A stretch of DNA of 64,000 nucleotides from positions 372,001 through 436,000 of the forward strand of contig NZ_RBIQ01000008.1 in the NCBI RefSeq assembly GCF_003634105.1, in the 5' to 3' direction. The position numbers and the translations under genes are program-made. A model generated the notes under the pieces. The model searched no databases. It saw nothing but the letters and a program-made list of their open reading frames with translations, and had not been told where the DNA came from. The stretch comes from Maribacter vaceletii. Lineage in GTDB: Bacteria; Bacteroidota; Bacteroidia; Flavobacteriales; Flavobacteriaceae. Shown here piece by piece: positions 17,194 to 25,181 of the stretch; the first letter of the stretch is position 1, and every line of letters begins with the position of its first letter.

Positions 17194-17955
17194 ATGGAAG
17201 AGACAAAAACATTAATTTACGATGGCAGTTTTAATGGTTTTTTAACCGCAGTATTTGTAGGGTTCGAAGAAAAAAGAAAAACTTTAAATATCAACAAAAG
17301 AACATCTTGTAGTAACAACTTATTTATAAAAACTCAAATAATATTTACAGACATGAAAAAAGCTAAACGTGTTTGGAATACAATTCAAAATAAAAATAGT
17401 ACCGCTCTAAAAAACATTTATTTTACTTTTTTAAGCGAAAAGAAAAATATAGAAAATGTATTGTATTTATATATCAAAAGCTTATTTAATCCCTACCAAG
17501 CAGCACAAATAGGTTTTTCAATTTCAGAACAAATTAACATAGAGGATGTTTCTTTAACTGTAGCAAAAGAAAAAAGATATTTAGAAAAAACTATACAATT
17601 TAAAGAATCTAATGATGGCATTTTTTACATAAATATTGCTCCTGATTTCGATGTTTTACCTCTATTATCAAAACATTTTAGGATTAGAGTTAATAAAAAA
17701 CCATGGTTAATATATGATGTAAATAGAAATTATGGTATTTATTATGACACTCACAGTACTGAAATAATTGTACTAGACACAAATCAAATATTCAAAGCTT
17801 CACAAAGGAAATTAAAGAATAATAGTGCCAAAATTAAAGTATTAAATAAATACTTTAATAAAAATAATTTAATAACACTGGTAATTAATAAACTAAAACA
17901 AAATAAACTTACATTAAATGACAATAAATTAAACCTAAATAGAATTGCTAATTAA
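17194..17955 (+). CDS. TIGR03915/DUF4130-type putative DNA repair protein, atypical C-terminus
   Basis: These 253 residues start with the family signature (LIYDGSFNGFLTAVFVGFE). The central blocks KAKRVWNTI, the YLYIKSLFNP region, FYINIAPDFDVLPLLSKHF and WLIYDVNRNYGIYYD are also present. Relatives are usually encoded beside a radical SAM protein of the TIGR03916 group and are thought to act in DNA repair. Here no radical SAM gene is present. From about residue 200 the sequence becomes Lys/Asn-rich and lacks the conserved end that I recall as 'PKRYW..LTE'. Either the C-terminus has decayed or this is a divergent subfamily. It is co-transcribed with the clamp-motif gene and probably under the S24 repressor. 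Confidence 0.8.
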   Translation: MEETKTLIYDGSFNGFLTAVFVGFEEKRKTLNINKRTSCSNNLFIKTQIIFTDMKKAKRVWNTIQNKNSTALKNIYFTFLSEKKNIENVLYLYIKSLFNPYQAAQIGFSISEQINIEDVSLTVAKEKRYLEKTIQFKESNDGIFYINIAPDFDVLPLLSKHFRIRVNKKPWLIYDVNRNYGIYYDTHSTEIIVLDTNQIFKASQRKLKNNSAKIKVLNKYFNKNNLITLVINKLKQNKLTLNDNKLNLNRIAN

Positions 17956-18480
17956 TTACTTTTTTACCCCTATAAAATGGTCTCTTTTATTATTAAACAA
18001 AACATTAAAAGTGGTAAGACTACCATAAATCCTAGTGATATATTGTTGCAAATCTACCTTTTCTTGGTCATCTAAATTTTTACTAGAATTAATTTTTTGT
18101 TCCATAACTCTAATTCTATCGCGAACCATTACAATTTTATGAAAAAAAGTATCTATTGGAATTTCTTTATTTGCTAAGTTAGCATCCAATGGCTGTATTA
18201 CCAAAGTTCCTTTTTTCCATTTATCTGCTATAGGAGTTATAGAAGAAGTATCACTCCATTTTCGTAAAATAGAAATTAAAGATTGTTCTACTTCAGAAAA
18301 ACTTATAGTATCCACATCATCTGTAACAGCTTCTATAATTTCAAAATCAGAATCCAAAGAAATAGTTTCTATTCCACTGTCCATGAAAGTTACCCAATAC
18401 ATAGTAGAAGTAACATTTGTAATTACTCCTTTACCAAATTCATTATGATTAATACGAGACCCTATTCCTAAAATTTTCAT
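17956..18480 (-). CDS. Conserved protein with N-terminal Tudor/KOW-like domain, function unknown
   Basis: The protein has 174 residues. The first 50 (GSRINHNEFGKGVITNV, then WVTFMDSGIETISL) follow the same pattern as the C-terminal Tudor-like domain of PcrA/UvrD, whose local copy reads GSLVNHTRFGRGKVLNL. The remainder is helical and charged without known motifs. The gene is divergent from uvrA, with 125 bp between them, and its stop codon abuts that of the DUF4130-type gene. Its neighbourhood of repair genes and the resemblance to the RNA polymerase-contacting domain of PcrA suggest a nucleic-acid or polymerase-associated role, but this is inference. Confidence 0.8.
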   Translation of the reverse strand: MKILGIGSRINHNEFGKGVITNVTSTMYWVTFMDSGIETISLDSDFEIIEAVTDDVDTISFSEVEQSLISILRKWSDTSSITPIADKWKKGTLVIQPLDANLANKEIPIDTFFHKIVMVRDRIRVMEQKINSSKNLDDQEKVDLQQYITRIYGSLTTFNVLFNNKRDHFIGVKK

Positions 18481-18581
18481 GCTTTAAATTATATCAAAAA
18501 ATTATAATTACGAATTTAAAACTATGTTAGGAATTAACAAAAACTAAATAAAGACCGTGTTAATATTAATTGCCAAAACAG

Positions 18582-18589
18582 TAACTTTG
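18582..18589 (+). promoter_or_regulatory. -7 promoter element of uvrA
   Basis: TAACTTTG matches the -7 consensus 16 bp upstream of the uvrA ATG. TTA instead of TTG is found at the -33 position. None of the S24-type dyads is present upstream of uvrA. Confidence 0.4.
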
Positions 18590-18605
18590 CAACTTTGCCA
18601 TAAAA

Positions 18606-21440
18606 ATGATAAACTACGAGGAAAATATTGAAGTTAAGGGAGCTAGAGCTCATAACCTTAAAAATATAGATGTTACTATACCTAGAGAAAAACTTGTGGT
18701 TATAACTGGTTTATCTGGTAGTGGTAAATCTTCCTTAGCTTTTGATACCATCTATGCAGAAGGACAAAGAAGGTATATAGAGACTTTTTCGGCCTATGCA
18801 CGTCAATTTCTTGGAGGATTAGAAAGACCGGATGTGGATAAAATAGATGGTTTATCTCCTGTCATTGCTATTGAACAAAAAACAACTTCTAAATCCCCAA
18901 GATCTACGGTTGGTACCATTACCGAAATATATGATTTTTTAAGATTACTCTTTGCAAGAGCTGGTGATGCTTATAGCTATGTTACTGGCAAAAAAATGGT
19001 AAGCTATAGTGATGCGCAAATTAAAGAGCTAATAAAGACGGAATATCTTAATAAGAAAATATCTATTTTATCTCCTGTAATAAAATCTAGAAAAGGACAC
19101 TACAGAGAACTTTTTGAACAAATTGCAAAACAAGGCTTTGTGAAAGTACGTGTAGACGGCGAAGTAAAAGATATTGTAAAGGGAATGAAAGTAGACCGTT
19201 ACAAGACACATGATATAGAAATTGTAATAGACCGTTTAAAAGTTAACGAAACTACGGATTTAGATAAAAGACTAACAGAAACCATTAACACCGCAATGTA
19301 TAGTGGGGAAAATGTTTTAATGGTATTAGAAGAAGGTGTGCCTGAACCTCGTTATTTTAGTAGAGATTTAATGTGCCCTACTTCTGGTATATCCTACCCT
19401 TCTCCAGAACCAAATACGTTTTCTTTTAATTCCCCTAAAGGAATGTGTAAAAATTGTAGCGGTCTTGGTCATGTTTTTGAGGTAAATGAAACTAAAATAT
19501 TTCCCGATAAAAAACTCTCTATAAAAGCTGGGGGTATTGCTCCTCTTGGTCCTTATAAAAACTCATGGGCTTTTAAACAAATAGATATTATTGCACAACG
19601 CTATAATTTTGAAATAACGGACTCTATTGATAGTATTCCGCAAGAGGCTTTAGACATTCTTTTACATGGCGGAAAAGAAAGTTTTGATATAGAATCTAAA
19701 ACTTTAGGTGTTAAAAGAAACTACAAAATTGACTATGAAGGCATTGCTAATTTCATAAAAAGCCAGTTTAATAACGCAGAATCTACCTCTATAAAAAGAT
19801 GGGCAAAGGAATATATGGATAAAATTGTTTGTCCAAGCTGTGAAGGTTCTCGTTTACGAAAAGAGTCTTTAAACTTTAAAATTAATAAGAAAAACATTTC
19901 TGAATTATCCAACTTAGATATATCAGATTTAGCAAGTTTCTTTGATGGTTTAGAAAAAAAATTAGAAGCAAACCAACTAATCATTGCAGAAGAAATTATT
20001 AAAGAAATTAAAACTCGAGTTCAATTTCTTTTAGATGTAGGTTTAGATTATTTATCCTTAAACCGTAGCTCTAAAACGCTTTCTGGTGGAGAAGCACAAC
20101 GTATTAGACTTGCCACACAAATTGGCTCTCAGTTAGTTGGTGTATTATATATTTTGGACGAACCTAGTATTGGGCTACACCAAAGAGATAATGTTCGTTT
20201 AATAAAATCTTTAGAAGCTTTAAGAGATATAGGAAACTCTGTTATTGTTGTAGAACATGATCGAGACATGATAGAACGCGCTGACCATGTAATAGACATT
20301 GGACCAAAAGCAGGTAAACATGGTGGGCAAATAATTTCTGAAGGAAATCCTGAAGATTTAAAAAAACATAAAACACTTACTGCAGATTATATTACTGGTA
20401 AAAAAGAAATAGCTGTTCCAAAAAAACGTAGAAAAGGAAATGGCAAAAAAATTAAACTAACAGGTTGTACAGGAAATAATCTTAAAAATGTAGATATAGA
20501 AATTCCTCTCGGGAAAATGATAGGTATAACAGGAGTATCTGGCAGTGGTAAATCTACCCTTATTAACGAGACCCTCTACCCTATTATGAATGCTCATTAT
20601 TTTAACGGCGTTAAAATTCCAATGCCATATAAAAAAATTACTGGTTTAGAACACATAGATAAGGTTATAGACATAAACCAATCCCCTATAGGAAGAACAC
20701 CACGCTCTAATCCTGCTACATATACCGGCGTTTTTAGCGAAATTCGTTCGTTATTCACAAAAACTCCTGAAGCAGCAATACGAGGATACAAACCTGGTCG
20801 TTTTAGTTTTAATGTAAAAGGAGGTCGTTGCGAAACCTGTCAAGGTGGTGGTCTAAAAGTTATAGAAATGAACTTTTTACCAGACATTTATGTAGAATGC
20901 GAAACCTGTAATGGCAAACGTTTTAATAGAGAAACTTTAGAAGTACGCTATAAAGGAAAATCTATTGCAGATGTATTAGAAATGACTATTAATGAGGCTG
21001 TTTCTTTTTTTGAAGCAATACCAAAAATATATAGAAAGTTAAAAACTATAAAAGATGTTGGTCTAGGATATATTTCCTTAGGGCAACAATCTACTACACT
21101 TTCTGGAGGAGAAGCCCAACGAATAAAACTAGCAACTGAACTTTCTAAAAGAGATACTGGAAACACTTTTTATATCTTAGACGAACCTACTACGGGGCTC
21201 CATTTTGAAGATATTCGTGTTCTAATGGAAGTTTTAAACAAGTTAGCCGACAAAGGAAACACTGTTTTAGTTATTGAACATAACTTAGATGTAATTAAAA
21301 TGGTTGATTATATTATCGATATTGGATACGAAGGGGGCAGAAACGGAGGTATGGTAGTTGCAAAAGGAACACCTGAACAAGTAAGTAAAGACAAAAAAAG
21401 TTATACTGCAAAATTCTTAGTAAAAGAATTAGGTTTGTAA
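18606..21440 (+). CDS. uvrA: Excinuclease ABC subunit A
   Basis: This DNA-damage sensor of nucleotide-excision repair has 944 residues and is full length. It is a tandem ABC ATPase. The first Walker A is GLSGSGKSS (about 34-42), with ABC signature LSGGEAQRI and Walker [11 protein letters not shown]. The second set is [18 protein letters not shown] and [10 protein letters not shown]. The zinc-binding cysteines are CKNCSGLGH and CPSCEGSR in the first half and CETCQGGG with CETCNGKR in the second. It loads UvrB at lesions in the cytosol. It is divergent from the Tudor-like protein and is followed by a LOG gene 42 bp downstream. Confidence 0.98.
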   Translation: MINYEENIEVKGARAHNLKNIDVTIPREKLVVITGLSGSGKSSLAFDTIYAEGQRRYIETFSAYARQFLGGLERPDVDKIDGLSPVIAIEQKTTSKSPRSTVGTITEIYDFLRLLFARAGDAYSYVTGKKMVSYSDAQIKELIKTEYLNKKISILSPVIKSRKGHYRELFEQIAKQGFVKVRVDGEVKDIVKGMKVDRYKTHDIEIVIDRLKVNETTDLDKRLTETINTAMYSGENVLMVLEEGVPEPRYFSRDLMCPTSGISYPSPEPNTFSFNSPKGMCKNCSGLGHVFEVNETKIFPDKKLSIKAGGIAPLGPYKNSWAFKQIDIIAQRYNFEITDSIDSIPQEALDILLHGGKESFDIESKTLGVKRNYKIDYEGIANFIKSQFNNAESTSIKRWAKEYMDKIVCPSCEGSRLRKESLNFKINKKNISELSNLDISDLASFFDGLEKKLEANQLIIAEEIIKEIKTRVQFLLDVGLDYLSLNRSSKTLSGGEAQRIRLATQIGSQLVGVLYILDEPSIGLHQRDNVRLIKSLEALRDIGNSVIVVEHDRDMIERADHVIDIGPKAGKHGGQIISEGNPEDLKKHKTLTADYITGKKEIAVPKKRRKGNGKKIKLTGCTGNNLKNVDIEIPLGKMIGITGVSGSGKSTLINETLYPIMNAHYFNGVKIPMPYKKITGLEHIDKVIDINQSPIGRTPRSNPATYTGVFSEIRSLFTKTPEAAIRGYKPGRFSFNVKGGRCETCQGGGLKVIEMNFLPDIYVECETCNGKRFNRETLEVRYKGKSIADVLEMTINEAVSFFEAIPKIYRKLKTIKDVGLGYISLGQQSTTLSGGEAQRIKLATELSKRDTGNTFYILDEPTTGLHFEDIRVLMEVLNKLADKGNTVLVIEHNLDVIKMVDYIIDIGYEGGRNGGMVVAKGTPEQVSKDKKSYTAKFLVKELGL

Positions 21441-21482
21441 ACCGTTATATAAAAAAACACACTATTAAATAGTAAAAATAAT

Positions 21483-22169
21483 ATGAGAAAAGAATTACAC
21501 CATAAAGGTTGGAACGAAATTAAAACTAATGACTCTTGGGCTCTTTTTAAAATAATGGGCGAATTTGTTAATGGTTTTGAAAAAATGAGTAAAATAGGAC
21601 CTTGTGTATCTATTTTTGGTTCTGCAAGAACTAAAGAAAATAATGAATATTACCAACTAGCAGTAAAAATTGCTAAAAGTATTGCAGACGCTGGTTATGG
21701 TGTTATAACAGGCGGTGGACCAGGAATAATGGAAGCTGGTAATAAAGGAGCTAATTTAGCAGGAGGAACATCTGTAGGTTTAAATATTGATTTACCTTTT
21801 GAACAACATGACAATCCTTATATTGATGGAGATAAAAGCTTAGATTTTGACTATTTCTTTGTTCGTAAAGTAATGTTTGTAAAATATTCTCAAGGTTTTG
21901 TTGTTATGCCAGGTGGCTTTGGAACTTTAGATGAACTTTTTGAAGCAATTACTCTAATACAAACGAATAAAATAGAAAAATTTCCAATTATTTTAGTAGG
22001 CACTAAATTCTGGACGGGATTAATGGATTGGATAAAAAACACCATGCTTTCCGAAGGTAATATTAGCCCTAGAGACCTTGATTTAATAAAAATTGTAGAT
22101 ACCGAAGAAGAAGTTGTAGCAATTATAGATTCTTTCTACAAAGGACGTGCTCTTAGCCCTAATTTTTAA
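21483..22169 (+). CDS. LOG-family (TIGR00730) Rossmann-fold protein
   Basis: This cytosolic protein of 228 residues has the two family motifs: the nucleotide-binding GGGPGIMEAGNKGA (about 79-92) and the catalytic PGGFGTLDE (about 141-149). Proteins with both motifs usually hydrolyse nucleoside 5'-monophosphates to base and ribose 5-phosphate, as the cytokinin-activating LOG enzymes do. The bacterial substrate is often AMP. A longer N-terminus before the Rossmann fold (about 1-38) is common in Bacteroidota members. The gene lies 42 bp after uvrA, and the M1-like gene begins 6 bp after its stop codon. Confidence 0.92.
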   Translation: MRKELHHKGWNEIKTNDSWALFKIMGEFVNGFEKMSKIGPCVSIFGSARTKENNEYYQLAVKIAKSIADAGYGVITGGGPGIMEAGNKGANLAGGTSVGLNIDLPFEQHDNPYIDGDKSLDFDYFFVRKVMFVKYSQGFVVMPGGFGTLDELFEAITLIQTNKIEKFPIILVGTKFWTGLMDWIKNTMLSEGNISPRDLDLIKIVDTEEEVVAIIDSFYKGRALSPNF

Positions 22170-22175
22170 TCTCTA

Positions 22176-25022
22176 GTGCATAAGTTCCCAAACATAGTAG
22201 TTCTAGTAAGTATATTTTTATGTTTCCTTAGTTCATTTCAGACTTTTGGACAACATATTAACACACTTACCGTACATCTAAATGAAGAAACTAAAGAATT
22301 AAATATACAACAAGAGTTTGTTTTTAAAAACACCTCTAACTATTCTTTAGGCTATTTATATTTTAATGATTGGGCTAATGCATATTCCAATAAAAATACT
22401 GGTTTAGCCAAACGTTTTGCTGAAGAGTTTAAAAAAAGCCTACATTTAGCAAAAGACAATGAAAGAGGGCACACAAAAATTTTAAGTGCAGTAGATAACG
22501 AATATAGGGGGCTGCATTGGGAAAGAGAGAAAAATAAGGATATTTTAAAAATTAGATTAAACGACCCTTTACCACCAAACAAAACCGTTAAACTATTTAT
22601 TAGTTACACAGTTAAGTTACCAATGAGTAAGTTTACTCCCTATGGTTACAACAATAAAGGGGAATACTACTTAAAAGATTGGTATTTAACCCCCGCAGTC
22701 TATAATGGAAAATGGAAATTGTATTCCAATAAAAACTTAGAAGATTTATATACGGATGTAACTGAAACTACTGTAAATTTTAATTATCCAGACAGCCTAT
22801 CTTTAACTACTAATTATAGAAATTTAGGAACATCAAAGTATCCTATAAGACAACTAGCACAACTAAAAGGAATAAAACAAAAAAGCTGTGAGATACTATT
22901 AAACACTACTAAAAAATTTACAACACATGTAACGCCATACATGACCGTGGTAACTGATATAGAAGCACCTAAGTATAACAACATTGCACAGGGCATATCT
23001 ATAAATAATGTAACAAAATTTATACATGAAAATTTGGGGGAATACCCACACCCTCAATTATTAGTTAGTCAAATAGACTATAACAAAAGTCCTTTATACG
23101 GTATAAACCAATTACCATCATTTATTAGGCCTTACGAGCAGCAATTTCAATTTGAAATGAAATTCTTAAAAACTGCGTTAAATAGTATTTTAAGAGAAAC
23201 TATTTTTTTAGACCCTAGAAAGGACCAATGGGTAAACCAAGCTATAGCAAACTACTTATTAATTTCTTACGTTGAGCAACATTATCCAAATCAAAAGCTT
23301 CTTGGTAAATTATCTAAAATTTGGGGGATTCGAAGCTTTAATTTAGCCAAAATGGATTTTAATGACCAGTATCCATTTTTATATAATGTTACTGCTCGTA
23401 AAAATTTAGACCAATCATTAACTACACCAAATGATTCTCTAATAAAGTTTAACCAAAAAATTGCTAATAAATATAAGGCGGGACAAGGATTAACATATTT
23501 AGGTGTATATATTGGAAAAGAAAAAATTGATGAAAGCATAAAAACCTTTTATAAATATTACCAAAGCAATACGGTTAAAGTATTAGATTTTGAATCTATT
23601 CTAAAACGATCTACTACTACAGATATAAATTGGTTTTTTAACGCATATGTTTCTACTGACCGAAAAATTGATTTTAAAATTAAAAATGTAAAAAAGTATA
23701 AAGATTCATTAATTATTACTTTAAAAAATAAAGAAGGCACCAATGTGCCAATTTCTGTTTTTGGATTACAGAAAGATTCTGTTGTTTCAAAATATTGGTT
23801 TACAGATATAGAAGAAGAAAGAACTTTTACCATCCCCAAAAAAGGAGAAGATAAACTAGTTTTAAATTACGATAAAAAAATACCAGAATTTAACCAAAGA
23901 GATAACTGGAAATCCTTAAAAGGTTTTTTATCAAGTAACAGAAAGCTTAAATTACAGTTTTTTCAAGATGCAGAAAACCCAGATTACAATCAAATTTTTT
24001 ATGTCCCTACTATTAGTTTTAATATATACGATGGTTGGTCACCAGGGATGCGATTACATAATAAAACACTCTTAAGAAAACCTTTTATTTATGATTTTTC
24101 TCCGTCCTATTCTTTTAGAGAAAAAGCATTTGTTGGTTATGGCAGATTATCTTACCAAAAATTATTAAGTAAAACTGGACTATACCTTGCTAACTATTCT
24201 ATTAGGGGTTCTACATTTCACTTTCAAGAAAATTCTAGATACTCTACTATAACACCTTCTATTAGTTTTGGTTGGAAACCAGATAACTTACGTTCTAATA
24301 AAAGAGAAATTTTAAGTTTTAGATATGTAAATGTATTTAGAAGTAGAGATGAAAATTTAGGAGATTTTGAAACCCCTCCAGATTATAGTGTTTTAAATGC
24401 TCGTTATAGAAACTCAAATAATGGAATAATAGATTATTCTTCCTGGTTTATAGATGCCCAGCATGCCAATGATTTTTCCAAGTTAGTATTTGAATGGGAG
24501 TTTCGTAAACTTTTTCAAAATAACAGACAGTTAAACCTTCGTTTTTTTGCTGGTAAATTTTTAAGAAATAAAACCACAGGATATAGTGACCCAAATTTTT
24601 ATAGCTTTGCCCTAGATCGTCCTACAGATTATTTATTTGATTATAGTTATTTAGGTCGGTCTGAAGATTCTGGTCTTTACAGCCAACAAATTATTATATC
24701 AGAAGGTGGGTTTAAATCAATGCTACAAAATCCTTATGCAAATGATTGGATGGCTACAACAAATGCAAGTATTAACCTTTGGAAGTGGATTGAAGTATAT
24801 GGGGATGCTGGCTTTATGAAAAACAAAGGCTTAAAGGAACGCTTTGTATATGATGCCGGAGTAAGATTAAATTTAGTAACAGATTACTTTGAATTATACC
24901 TCCCTTTTTACTCTAACAATGGTTGGGAAATTTCGCAGCCTAATTATGAAGAGAAAATTCGTTTTATAATAACAGTTAGTCCTAAAACCTTAATTGGGTT
25001 ATTTACTAGAAAATGGTTTTAG
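22176..25022 (+). CDS. Catalytically dead M1-like peptidase fused to a C-terminal outer-membrane barrel
   Basis: These 948 residues begin with a GTG codon and a signal peptide (about 1-25, cut after TFG). Residues about 28-480 follow the M1 aminopeptidase layout: N-terminal beta domain, then a catalytic-domain remnant. Where an active enzyme has HExxH and, 18 residues later, WLNEGFA, this protein has KTALN (332-336) and WVNQAIANYL (352-361). All three zinc ligands are thus replaced. Residues about 600-948 are a run of amphipathic strands ending in an aromatic residue (RKWF), as in outer-membrane barrels. The likely role is a surface receptor or assembly factor, not a protease. Confidence 0.8.
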   Translation: MHKFPNIVVLVSIFLCFLSSFQTFGQHINTLTVHLNEETKELNIQQEFVFKNTSNYSLGYLYFNDWANAYSNKNTGLAKRFAEEFKKSLHLAKDNERGHTKILSAVDNEYRGLHWEREKNKDILKIRLNDPLPPNKTVKLFISYTVKLPMSKFTPYGYNNKGEYYLKDWYLTPAVYNGKWKLYSNKNLEDLYTDVTETTVNFNYPDSLSLTTNYRNLGTSKYPIRQLAQLKGIKQKSCEILLNTTKKFTTHVTPYMTVVTDIEAPKYNNIAQGISINNVTKFIHENLGEYPHPQLLVSQIDYNKSPLYGINQLPSFIRPYEQQFQFEMKFLKTALNSILRETIFLDPRKDQWVNQAIANYLLISYVEQHYPNQKLLGKLSKIWGIRSFNLAKMDFNDQYPFLYNVTARKNLDQSLTTPNDSLIKFNQKIANKYKAGQGLTYLGVYIGKEKIDESIKTFYKYYQSNTVKVLDFESILKRSTTTDINWFFNAYVSTDRKIDFKIKNVKKYKDSLIITLKNKEGTNVPISVFGLQKDSVVSKYWFTDIEEERTFTIPKKGEDKLVLNYDKKIPEFNQRDNWKSLKGFLSSNRKLKLQFFQDAENPDYNQIFYVPTISFNIYDGWSPGMRLHNKTLLRKPFIYDFSPSYSFREKAFVGYGRLSYQKLLSKTGLYLANYSIRGSTFHFQENSRYSTITPSISFGWKPDNLRSNKREILSFRYVNVFRSRDENLGDFETPPDYSVLNARYRNSNNGIIDYSSWFIDAQHANDFSKLVFEWEFRKLFQNNRQLNLRFFAGKFLRNKTTGYSDPNFYSFALDRPTDYLFDYSYLGRSEDSGLYSQQIIISEGGFKSMLQNPYANDWMATTNASINLWKWIEVYGDAGFMKNKGLKERFVYDAGVRLNLVTDYFELYLPFYSNNGWEISQPNYEEKIRFIITVSPKTLIGLFTRKWF

Positions 25023-25131
25023 TTTTTTCATATTCACAAAATACACCTCTTTAAGTACGCAAAATTTACAATAACCACATATTTAAACACGATATTATAA
25101 AAATAACGCAATAAAATTGTTTTTGTTTTCA

Positions 25132-25162
25132 TTGTTTTAATCTAAATGTTTAGGTATTTTTG
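25132..25162 (+). promoter_or_regulatory. Promoter of the E1 dehydrogenase gene
   Basis: The -33 TTG (25132-25134) and -7 TATTTTTG (25155-25162) are separated by 20 bp, a full Bacteroidota-type promoter. Transcription would begin near 25169, downstream of the ATG at 25146. The ATG at 25182 is therefore the real start. Confidence 0.6.
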
Positions 25163-25181
25163 TAAAAATCATAGTTTCAAT

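Noticed and set aside
25146-25181. Upstream ATG of the E1 dehydrogenase
   Set aside because: A full promoter (25132-25162) overlaps these 12 codons, and they do not match the family start.
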